Source of the DNA: a virus
Length of the DNA stretch: 35,497 bases
Reading direction: 5' to 3' (one strand)
IMG/VR virus record: IMGVR_UViG_3300044522_001092
Location: 1-35,497 of that record
This document shows positions 20,109 to 27,920 of this stretch, piece after piece (the stretch's first letter is position 1; every line of letters begins with the position of its first letter). A program made the position numbers and the translations under genes. Under the pieces are notes generated by a model. It had not been told where the DNA came from, did no database searches, and saw only the letters and a list, made by a program, of their open reading frames with translations.

Positions 20109-21493
20109 TAGTAAGCGAGAGTCTCCCGGTTGAGCCACGATCCGGTGGCGGTGGCGTTTGTGAGGACGCGCCCGGCGGCGTCGGTGGTGGATCGGCGAAT
20201 GGTCCACGATGTGGCGGTCTCTGGCAGGGCTGGCAAGGCGGGGCGGTCGGCATTGAGGAGGCGACCGCTGTATGTGGTGAGTCCGTCCGTGCTGGTGGCG
20301 AAGGCGAAAAGGTAGAGGGTGGGGTCGATGGGCGGCTGGACGCTGCGGAGGCCGAGGGCGGTGCAGGCGATCTGCGTGCCTGCGGAGGGGGCGGCGTCGA
20401 AGGTGATCGTGCCGCTGGCTTCGCTGACCACGTAGTCGGTGACGGGGGTCTGGGTGACGCCGTTGAGGGCGACGAGGACATGCTCGGGGTCGTTGCCTGC
20501 GAGGCCGTCAATCGGGAATGTGAGGGAGGTGCCGTCGCCGTAGCGGACGGAGGTGTTGATCGAAAGGCCGGGGGCCGAGGCGATGATGAACGAGGACAGG
20601 CCGGTGATGGAGGTTGCCGGGTGGGTGTGGACGGCATCGGCTTTGCCTGCCAGGGCGGTCTGAAGGGTGCCGATGCTGGCGGCGGCCTCGGCGATGGAGT
20701 CCAGCGCGGCGGGGTCGAGATTTGCGGCGAGGTAGTCGATCCGCTGGCCGAGCGCGGCATCGGAGGCAGTGAGGGCGGCGAGGTCGGCATTAAGGCCGGT
20801 GATCTCGCCTTTGAGGTGCGTGTGCGCGGACGGCGCAAAGGTGGATGGCTTACCGGTAAGGGATGACCAATCGACGGGCGGGGAGACAGCGACGACGGCG
20901 CTGGCGAAGTCGGTGATGTCGGCAGAGGTGTGCGTGTGCGCGGTGGCGGGGAATGTGGCGGGCTTGCCGGTTACGCTGGCCCACGTGGGAGGCGGGGCGA
21001 GAAGCGCGATGGCCTGCGCGGTGCGGAGCGGGGTCATCCATGCGGAGTTGTCGGTGCCTGCCTCGGCTTGTGCTTGGGTGGCTTTGCCGTCTGGCATGGC
21101 GGCGGGTGTGCCTTCGGTGCCGATGATGACGCTGTTTTGGATCTCAACCGGGAGCGTTGCGGTGCGTGTGGCTTCCCCGGTGGCGGTCCACTTGACCTCG
21201 AGGAGGGCGCTGACTACGGCGGGGGAGGATGCGAATGCGGCCTCGAGGGGGATGGTGTTGAGATCGAGCACGCCGGAGGCGGCGAGGGCGAGGAAATTGG
21301 CGTCTGCGTAGGTGGCTTTGAGGGCGGTGGTGAAGGTCGTGCCGGATGGGGTTGGCACGGCGGCCCCGCGTTGGACGAACTGGATCTCCAGGGCGAGGGA
21401 GTCGCGGCGCTTGAGCGTAAGCGCGGGGAGAGCGGCGGAGCTTGCCGCCGACTTAACGAACCTCCGAGATGTTGTATCAATGAATAACTTCAT
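20108..21493 (-). CDS. Tail fibre with HxH bead motifs
   Basis: This 461-aa protein has an N-terminal beta domain (1-160), then WASVTGKPATFPATAHTH, WSSLTGKPSTFAPSAHTH and KADAVHTHPATS beads, each with the HTH/HxH pattern that in T4-type fibres binds iron between the three chains. A coiled segment (about 240-280) separates them. The C-terminal region (300-461) is beta-rich and ends with the module shared with the 121-aa protein. It should be a trimeric fibre, probably a main host-binding structure of the virion. Confidence 0.82.
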   Translation of the reverse strand: MKLFIDTTSRRFVKSAASSAALPALTLKRRDSLALEIQFVQRGAAVPTPSGTTFTTALKATYADANFLALAASGVLDLNTIPLEAAFASSPAVVSALLEVKWTATGEATRTATLPVEIQNSVIIGTEGTPAAMPDGKATQAQAEAGTDNSAWMTPLRTAQAIALLAPPPTWASVTGKPATFPATAHTHTSADITDFASAVVAVSPPVDWSSLTGKPSTFAPSAHTHLKGEITGLNADLAALTASDAALGQRIDYLAANLDPAALDSIAEAAASIGTLQTALAGKADAVHTHPATSITGLSSFIIASAPGLSINTSVRYGDGTSLTFPIDGLAGNDPEHVLVALNGVTQTPVTDYVVSEASGTITFDAAPSAGTQIACTALGLRSVQPPIDPTLYLFAFATSTDGLTTYSGRLLNADRPALPALPETATSWTIRRSTTDAAGRVLTNATATGSWLNRETLAY

Positions 21494-21538
21494 GCCGCTA
21501 CGAGGCGGCGAAATGTCAAATGCGCGGCGGGCGCGGAA

Positions 21539-21943
21539 CTAGGTCAGGAGCGGAGCGGAGGACTCACGCGGAGGCGCGGGGGTCGCGGAGGGGGAGATTT
21601 CAGGTCTCAGGTTTCCAGTTTCAGGTTTCTCTTCCGCTCCCCATTTGCCTATCGGGCAACGCTCGGTTGCCATGCGGAGTTTGGCCCATGTGCTGCATCC
21701 GCACTTGCGACATCGGCCCGTGTTGTTGAGTGCCTGCGCGTCCCACTCTGGACAGGCGCGGCAGGTCGCTTCGCGGGCGGCGAGGGCTTCGGGTGGGGTG
21801 GTGGCGAATCCGCTGCGAGCGAAGCGGTGCGCGGCGGAGCCGAATCGGGCGAGCATTTCGGCGCGACGAGCAAGAATTTTAGCAATCTCATCTGGCTGGA
21901 AATGCTCGGCCTTTTTTTTTTCTAAAATCTCATTCGGTATCAT
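21539..21943 (-). CDS. Zinc-ribbon-like protein in the tail cluster
   Basis: This 134-aa protein has a cysteine-rich centre: CRACPEW about residue 68-74, then GRCRKCGCSTW near 83-93 and ERCPIGKW near 101-108. The spacing suggests a zinc-binding fold. The N-terminal part is helical and charged (KKKAEHFQPDEIAKILARRAE) and the C-terminal part is Pro/Ser-rich and probably disordered. I recall this C-rich pattern as common in phage-tail regions with unknown function. It overlaps the upstream gene by ATGA and is close to the fibre gene. Confidence 0.72.
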   Translation of the reverse strand: MIPNEILEKKKAEHFQPDEIAKILARRAEMLARFGSAAHRFARSGFATTPPEALAAREATCRACPEWDAQALNNTGRCRKCGCSTWAKLRMATERCPIGKWGAEEKPETGNLRPEISPSATPAPPRESSAPLLT

Positions 21944-22557
21944 GAAAAAGTAATATTCAAGTAGCCACTGACTGCATTCCCTTCAAAAGAAATATAATCA
22001 TGCGTCGGGTATGATACGCCGTTTATTGTTATCGTCGCTGTGCTGTTAGCCGTGCAAGGAATGCCATTATTATCGAGCACGTCAGCTCCAGTGGCTAGTA
22101 GAAATCCTTCAAATACCATTTCCTCAAGGATGAGCGCATTTAGGCAACCTGTGTTCGTTAGGTACAAAAAGATTGAGCCAATACCGTTGGTGTCGAATTG
22201 AGCGCAATTCCCGCAATCCCCAAAATCGCAACCGCTTGAACTTATTCCGCGAATTACTCCTGCGATACAACCTGAATTGGTTAGATCTATCCATGCCGCA
22301 ACAATGCTTCCAGAAGCACTTGAATAGGGGTCTCCATCCCGAGTAATTGCTACACTGTAATCTATTGTTGCTTGTGTAAATGGCGTGACACCAGCATCAC
22401 CGCGCAATTTTTTTAAAAAATCGGGATCACCAGTTGGTGATTTTGGCGGAAGCTCTCCGCAAGTTTCGCACCCACCACAACACGCGCAATTCACAGCGCG
22501 AAAGCCGCCGTCGGTCTTGATCTTTACTGCGCCGGAGGATGTGAGGCCGAGGGTCAT
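21940..22557 (-). CDS. Cysteine-rich tail-associated protein
   Basis: This 205-aa protein has a cysteine cluster near residues 24-33 (CACCGGCETCG), and further cysteines around 107-118 (GCDFGDCGNC) and after that. The second half is beta-rich (ATITINGVSYPTHDYISF). The many Cys could bind metal or form disulphides outside the cell. Coding DNA is noticeably A/T-richer than the flanks from about 21950 to 22400, again suggesting an exchanged host-range segment. No family is recognised. Confidence 0.65.
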   Translation of the reverse strand: MTLGLTSSGAVKIKTDGGFRAVNCACCGGCETCGELPPKSPTGDPDFLKKLRGDAGVTPFTQATIDYSVAITRDGDPYSSASGSIVAAWIDLTNSGCIAGVIRGISSSGCDFGDCGNCAQFDTNGIGSIFLYLTNTGCLNALILEEMVFEGFLLATGADVLDNNGIPCTANSTATITINGVSYPTHDYISFEGNAVSGYLNITFS

Positions 22558-22652
22558 TAAGAGTTTTAAGTTTTAAGAATTAGGTTTTAAGTTGGCGTGG
22601 TTCGGTGACTGGTGGCTCTTAAGACTTACAAACTTAATACTTAAGACTTGTG
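22558..22652. other. A/T-rich leader with direct repeats
   Basis: This 95-base gap contains GTTTTAAG twice near 22562-22595 and CTTAAGACTT twice (about 22619 and 22639), each containing the palindrome CTTAAG. It lies before the Cys-rich gene. It may hold a promoter or leader for the fibre genes, but no clear -10/-35 pair is seen. Confidence 0.45.
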
Positions 22653-22928
22653 TCAGCATTCCTCCGTTGCGATCCATTGCAACGAGCCGTTTACCACTCC
22701 GAGGACGTGGGTGCCGGTGGTGGGCGCGGCGGGGAGCTTGAGCTTGCGCTGGGGGTGTCCGCCTTGGCCGGTGGTCTGCTCGACGAAAGAGGCATCGATC
22801 TCCAATGTCGCCCATACGAAATTCTTGTCGAGGTCATCGGCTTTTAATTGGTAGGGGTAGCCGCCACTTGAGGGGTTGCCTGCCGTTTTTTTTGCGGCGT
22901 CGAAGGAGACTGGTGGGTCGGAGGTCAT
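22653..22928 (-). CDS. Small tail-region protein, 91 aa
   Basis: Unrecognised. ATG 22928 overlaps the stop of the Ig-repeat gene as ATGA. It begins MTSDPPVSFDAAKKTAG, has SGGYPYQLKADDLDKNFVWA, then a Gly/Pro/Lys-rich stretch and a C-terminal VLGVVNGSLQWIATEEC. The final residues resemble the end of small beta-type virion proteins. It is probably a tail-tip or adhesion accessory judged only by position. Confidence 0.58.
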   Translation of the reverse strand: MTSDPPVSFDAAKKTAGNPSSGGYPYQLKADDLDKNFVWATLEIDASFVEQTTGQGGHPQRKLKLPAAPTTGTHVLGVVNGSLQWIATEEC

Positions 22929-25900
22929 TGTTGGGTAAATGTGACTTCGTAGGCGGTCGTGACCGTGACTTCGTCGAATGCACCGAAATTTTGCACGTCG
23001 TAGCGTTCTATGACCGCCGAAATCACTGAGCTGTAACCCCCCAACGATGTGACGCCGTGAGCTCCATCGATGGGGTTGACTGCTGTGCCATAGGCCACGG
23101 CGCGGGTGATGGTGTGAGTGTTTGCAAGAATCTGAATATTGGACTCGCTATATTTTCCTTGAAAAGTGGGGGCTCCTCCGCCTTCTGGAACTTCTAAGAC
23201 TTTGGTGAGCATTTTGGCGCTCTGTATACGCTTTCTGGTGCGGCGGAAATCGGCTCCGGTGAAGCCGTAGGCGGTAACGACCATCTCGACGAAGCCCGAA
23301 TCTTGGCTTTTGAAGTCGGGGGCTGGGAATATCTTCAACGCAGTGGAGGAGGTCGATGGGGTGACAAGGGTCTGGCCTTGCGCGAACCTCGAGCGGGCGG
23401 CGGCTTCGTTGCTCGGACGCATCTTGTAGACCTCGGAGACCATCACGAGGCCGGATGGGAATGATTTTACCACGCGCCCTGGCTGCAATACGGGATTTTT
23501 GTCGCCGTAAAATATCGGGCCTTTGATGGCGATGGCGATGGAGGCGGTGCTTTTGCCAATGGGTGACTCGGCGATGAGCGTGATGGTGCCGGTGAAATTC
23601 TGCGAGGGCGTGCCCGAGATCCGTCCGTCTTGACTGAGCCCCAGACCTCGTGGAAGTGTGCCTTGAGCTGTCCACTTTGTTGCTGGGCGGGAGGCTTTGT
23701 TTACGAGGCCAACTTCAAAATCGGCTTTGGAGTCAGTTTTGGCTGAGAACTTCTGGCCTGCGGCGATAATGGGAGCGCCTTGAGCGACGACGAAGGTGAC
23801 TTTCGCGTTGGAGGTATCCCATTTATTCTGCGTGGTGACGGTGATCTGGTATGTGCCGGAGGCCTGAGCTCTGCCTAAAAAGACGCCGTCCTTGAAGGTG
23901 ATGCCTGTGGGCAAGGAGGAGGTGGTCCATGTTTCCACCTTGGAACGGCCAGAGGTGATGGTGGCGGTGGTGAAAGCCACCACTGCATCGAGGGCGAAGT
24001 CGACCTTTGCATCGATGGGTGCGATGATGGGCGCGCCGATATCTATGGTGAGGGCTGCGCTGGCTGTGCCTCCGGCCCCTGTGGCTGTGAGGGTGGCAGA
24101 GAATCGGACGGGGTTGGTGAGATTGCCTGTGATCTTTCCGGTGGCGGTATCGATGGCGAGTCCGGATGGGAGGGCGGGCGCGATGCTCCATGTGGTCGCC
24201 GGGCGGTTGGTCGTGTCTTGAGCTTGCAGGGTCGCATCGAAGTCTTTGCCAGCTGCGCCGTAAAACTCTTGAGCCGACACAATCGGGACGCCTGGGGCGA
24301 CGGCGATGGAGATAGTGGCCGACCCTTTGCCTACGGAGTTCTGCGCGTAGGTAGATACAGAACTTGTGCCGACCGCTTGAGGTGTTCCAAATAAACGGCC
24401 TGTCGTGGGGTCGAGGGAGAGGCCTGCTGGCAATGTACCGGTAACTCCCCAAAACGAAACCGGCATCGAGGCGGGTTCGGTCGTGGTGAAGAAGGATTCG
24501 TGCAGGACGCCGACTTTGGCATCAACCAGAGTCGTCGCTATGACCGGAATCTCAGATGAGGACTCCAGAGAAACGGTGTCGGTGTCGGTGCCTCCCGGCC
24601 CTGTGGCTGTGACGGTAAATGTGAATTGGCCTGAGGCGGGAGGTGTGCCATGGACTCGGCCATCGCTTTCCAATGTCGCCCATGAGGGAATGTCGCTCGA
24701 CGTCCATGCGGAAATCGGGCGGTCGGACTCGTCTGCGCCTTGTAGCTGGGCGGAAAAGGGCTCGGTTTGAACTATGGACAACTTCTGGCCGGGAATGATC
24801 TGAGGAGCCCCAAAGGCGATGGTGAAGGCGACGGATTCAACGGATTCGCCTTCGACGGAGAGGGCGGAGATGGAAGATCTGAATGCGCCGCTCTGTGTAG
24901 GCGTGCCGGTTATGGCTCCTGTGGTAGTGGTGATGGCTAATCCTGCAGGCAGGACGGTGGCCGACCAGCTTGTCGCAGGCAGCGCGGCTGCATCCGTGAG
25001 TGCTGGCGTTATCGCGGGGAAAACATCACCCACCTTGCCAGTGAAGCTCTGGCCTGCGGTGATGATGGGGGCGGAATAGGCCGCAGCAATGGTGAAGGAG
25101 ACGGGCGTGACGGCGCTTGTGCCACCGGGGCCTTTTGCAAAAAAGTTTGCGGCAAAAGAGCCTTTAATTGTCGGGGTGCCAACTATGGTTGCGCTGGGGG
25201 CATGAAATACAAGGCCTGCGGGGAGGCCTGTTATTCCCCAACTCGTCGCTGGTCGATCCACCGGATCTTCCAGACTCGGGAGCGGCGAAGTGAACGCCGC
25301 CCCCACCTTGCCAGCGAAGCTTTGGCCGCCGGTGATGAGTGGTGCGCCTGCTGCAATCGTCCACGCTATATCAACTGGCGTACTCGTCCCACCGGGGCCG
25401 GTGGCGGTCAGATGAGATGTGAGTGACGTGACTTGCTGCGGGGTTCCGGATATATTTCCTGAGACGGTGTTAAGCGATAGACCAATCGGGAGCTGATCGA
25501 CTGCAAACGAAGTGGCTGGCCTGTGGGGCGCTGAGTCGAGGAATGCCGAGGCGTATTCAAAAAAACTCTGGCCAACCTTTGAGGAGTAGCTTCTTTTGTA
25601 AAGAAGGGGCTTTTGAACTGCAACGACAATGCTGACCGCGACTGGGGCAGAGACTCCCCCGGGGCCTGTCGCAGTGAGATCAAATGAGAAAGTGCCGTGA
25701 GTGGTCGGCTTGCCTACAATGTAAGTCGAATTTAAGGACGTGCCCGGCGGTAGGGTTCCAGATACAACTTGGAGCGAATCGACTGGGCGGACTGTGGGAT
25801 CTTCGACGGCGATGGGGAATAGTACGTCTTTGCCAAGGGCAACCGTGAAAGTCTGGTTTGGGCGAATGATCGGGGAGGGGTACTGGCTCTCAATAACAAT

Positions 25901-27919
25901 GGAAAGGGGAAATGGCTCAGAGACACCACCAGGGCCGGTGGCGGTGATTTGAGCCAGAAAAGAACCCGATGTTTGAGGCGTGCCGGTGATGAGCCCGGTG
26001 GTGGCGGAGAGATTGGCCCATGGTGGAAGACCACTTCCGCTCCAGCTTGTGACGGGGCGGTTCGCGGCATTTGTGAGCGATGGTGTCCGGCTGAATAGAG
26101 ATCCGGCCTTGCCTGTGAAAATCTGGCCCGGTGAAATAATTGGCGCTCCGGCGGCAATGGTAAAATATACAGACGTCGCAGTGGGGGTGGTGCCACCGGG
26201 TCCTGTTGCGAAACATGCCGACGATGACTTTGCTATAGTCGTGGTTGGGATGCCTGAGACAACTCCCGTGTCTTGGTCGAGGGCGAGTCCGGCTGGCAAC
26301 CATGAAAATTGCAGATTCGTTGCCGGGCGGTCGACTGAGTCTGTGAGGGCGATGGTGGCGCTAAATGCAGTGCCAACCTTGCCGGTGAAAGTCTGTCCCG
26401 AGGTGACGACCGGCACCCCATAAGCAATGGCCAAGATGATATCCTCCGCGTCTGTGCCGCCGGGGCCTGTTGCCGTGAGCGTAATCGTTGTGGTGCCGCT
26501 ATCTTGCGGTGTTCCCGTGATCTTGCCGGTGGTGGCGGATAGCGATGCCCAGATTGGGAGGCCGGTGGCCGACCAGCTCGACACAGGACGTTCGACGGCG
26601 TCCGTGAGTGCTGGTGTGGCGCTGAATGCAACGCCAACCTTTCCTGACAATGTCTGCCCAGCGGTGATGATGGGGGCGGAATAGGCCGCAGCAATGGTGA
26701 AGGAGACGGCGGTAGCTTCGCCCACGCCGCCGGGTCCCGTCGCTGTAACCATGGCGGTCTTGGTCTCGCGGTTGAGTGGCGTCCCGGTGATCTCGCCGGT
26801 GGTGGCGGAGATGCTGAGGCCGAGGGGGAGGCCCGAGGCTGACCAGCTCGCCACAGGTCGGTCGGCGATGTCTGACAGTACGGGCGTGGCGCTGAATGCC
26901 GCACCTCGGTCGCCACTAAAATTTTGAGACGCCTGAATCGAAGGCGCTCCCAAAGCGATCGAAATGGAAACTAATGCCGGAGAGCTTGTGCCGCCGGGGC
27001 CGGTAGCCACCAGAGTCACATTGAAGTTTCCGCGTAGGCTTGGTGAGCCAGAGACAGCGCCGGTCGCGGAGTCTATGGCAAGCCCGGGAGGGAGGCCTGT
27101 GGCCGTCCAGCTTGTGGCGGGGCGATTCGCCGAATCAAGCAGACTAAAAGTTTTGTTGAAAGCGGTGCCGAATTTGCCAGAGGCAGATTGACCCCCTGCA
27201 ATGTAAGGCGCTCCAGCCTCGACGGTAAAAGTGGAATATTGGGCTGGTGAAATCCGCCGGACTTGCACCAATGGTTCGCCATGGGTTAAATACAAAACGG
27301 GCGAATACGTGCCTGCTTTTGTAGGGAGGCCTGAGATCGCGCCGGTGGTGGCGTTAAAACTTAACCCCGGCGGGAGTCCATTAACTCCCCATTCCGAAGG
27401 GCCCCATTTTTCAATAGTTTCTCTGAAGGCCCACACATTGGGACCGTAAGTGTAGCCAGTCCCTACGTCCCAAGTCAGGCCGCGTGCTGGCGCGTTGACG
27501 GGGTCAAGCACAGCCAAAGTGCCGCTGAAACTTTCATTGAATTTTCCCGAGAAAGACTGTGACGGAGCGACTTGGGGCAGTGTATTTCTGACGTAAACGC
27601 GAAATGGACCTTCGTTAAATGCGTTTCCGTTTGAATCGATGCCGGTCAGAAAAATATCAAAATTTCCAGCCGTGGTTGGGGTGCCCGTAAAAACCCAGAT
27701 TTTTTTCACGCCGAAATTTGTGGTCCGGTAAATCAACGAAACACCAGGAGGGAGGCCCGTGGCCGACCAACTCGCTGCAACAAAGTTGGAATTATTGGGA
27801 TAAATCGATTGGAGTGTTTGGCCGATACCGTCGACGAGGAAAGGTTGACCGACGATGGTTGTGTCGGCTGCGATAATGGTGTTGGTGCTCGGGCCGCTTT
27901 GAAGTGTGAGAATTGCCAT
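22925..27919 (-). CDS. Giant Ig-repeat (He_PIG-type) tail protein, 1664 aa
   Basis: This is the largest gene, about one-seventh of the genome. I count about 16 tandem repeats of some 85-95 residues between about residues 20 and 1490. Each has a GQxFxGKxGxxF opening, a middle ending RPxxSWxxxGLPxGL, then TGxxxGTP and TATGPGGT, the signature of putative immunoglobulin-like (He_PIG) domains of cell-surface proteins. The C-terminal 170 residues are different. No signal peptide is present, so it is a virion component, and it directly follows the tape measure, where siphophages encode tip proteins. It probably extends from the tail tip and binds the host surface. It starts one base after the tape-measure stop. 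Confidence 0.85.
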   Translation of the reverse strand: MAILTLQSGPSTNTIIAADTTIVGQPFLVDGIGQTLQSIYPNNSNFVAASWSATGLPPGVSLIYRTTNFGVKKIWVFTGTPTTAGNFDIFLTGIDSNGNAFNEGPFRVYVRNTLPQVAPSQSFSGKFNESFSGTLAVLDPVNAPARGLTWDVGTGYTYGPNVWAFRETIEKWGPSEWGVNGLPPGLSFNATTGAISGLPTKAGTYSPVLYLTHGEPLVQVRRISPAQYSTFTVEAGAPYIAGGQSASGKFGTAFNKTFSLLDSANRPATSWTATGLPPGLAIDSATGAVSGSPSLRGNFNVTLVATGPGGTSSPALVSISIALGAPSIQASQNFSGDRGAAFSATPVLSDIADRPVASWSASGLPLGLSISATTGEITGTPLNRETKTAMVTATGPGGVGEATAVSFTIAAAYSAPIITAGQTLSGKVGVAFSATPALTDAVERPVSSWSATGLPIWASLSATTGKITGTPQDSGTTTITLTATGPGGTDAEDIILAIAYGVPVVTSGQTFTGKVGTAFSATIALTDSVDRPATNLQFSWLPAGLALDQDTGVVSGIPTTTIAKSSSACFATGPGGTTPTATSVYFTIAAGAPIISPGQIFTGKAGSLFSRTPSLTNAANRPVTSWSGSGLPPWANLSATTGLITGTPQTSGSFLAQITATGPGGVSEPFPLSIVIESQYPSPIIRPNQTFTVALGKDVLFPIAVEDPTVRPVDSLQVVSGTLPPGTSLNSTYIVGKPTTHGTFSFDLTATGPGGVSAPVAVSIVVAVQKPLLYKRSYSSKVGQSFFEYASAFLDSAPHRPATSFAVDQLPIGLSLNTVSGNISGTPQQVTSLTSHLTATGPGGTSTPVDIAWTIAAGAPLITGGQSFAGKVGAAFTSPLPSLEDPVDRPATSWGITGLPAGLVFHAPSATIVGTPTIKGSFAANFFAKGPGGTSAVTPVSFTIAAAYSAPIITAGQSFTGKVGDVFPAITPALTDAAALPATSWSATVLPAGLAITTTTGAITGTPTQSGAFRSSISALSVEGESVESVAFTIAFGAPQIIPGQKLSIVQTEPFSAQLQGADESDRPISAWTSSDIPSWATLESDGRVHGTPPASGQFTFTVTATGPGGTDTDTVSLESSSEIPVIATTLVDAKVGVLHESFFTTTEPASMPVSFWGVTGTLPAGLSLDPTTGRLFGTPQAVGTSSVSTYAQNSVGKGSATISIAVAPGVPIVSAQEFYGAAGKDFDATLQAQDTTNRPATTWSIAPALPSGLAIDTATGKITGNLTNPVRFSATLTATGAGGTASAALTIDIGAPIIAPIDAKVDFALDAVVAFTTATITSGRSKVETWTTSSLPTGITFKDGVFLGRAQASGTYQITVTTQNKWDTSNAKVTFVVAQGAPIIAAGQKFSAKTDSKADFEVGLVNKASRPATKWTAQGTLPRGLGLSQDGRISGTPSQNFTGTITLIAESPIGKSTASIAIAIKGPIFYGDKNPVLQPGRVVKSFPSGLVMVSEVYKMRPSNEAAARSRFAQGQTLVTPSTSSTALKIFPAPDFKSQDSGFVEMVVTAYGFTGADFRRTRKRIQSAKMLTKVLEVPEGGGAPTFQGKYSESNIQILANTHTITRAVAYGTAVNPIDGAHGVTSLGGYSSVISAVIERYDVQNFGAFDEVTVTTAYEVTFTQQ

Positions 27920-27920
27920 A

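Noticed and set aside
19861-20838. 325-aa minus-strand frame, Arg/Pro/Ser-rich
   Set aside because: It overlaps the 461-aa fibre in another frame and has the low-complexity composition of an out-of-frame reading.
20102-20866. 254-aa plus-strand open frame, Gly-rich
   Set aside because: It lies opposite the HxH tail fibre. Low complexity and the strong fibre motifs on the other strand show it is a shadow.
15818-22557. Diversity-generating retroelement acting on the fibres
   Set aside because: No reverse transcriptase frame, template repeat or A-biased variable repeat was seen.
22925-27919. Bacterial cell-surface adhesin captured by the phage
   Set aside because: There is no signal peptide or anchor, and the gene is within one base of the tape measure in the late operon, so a virion protein is more likely.
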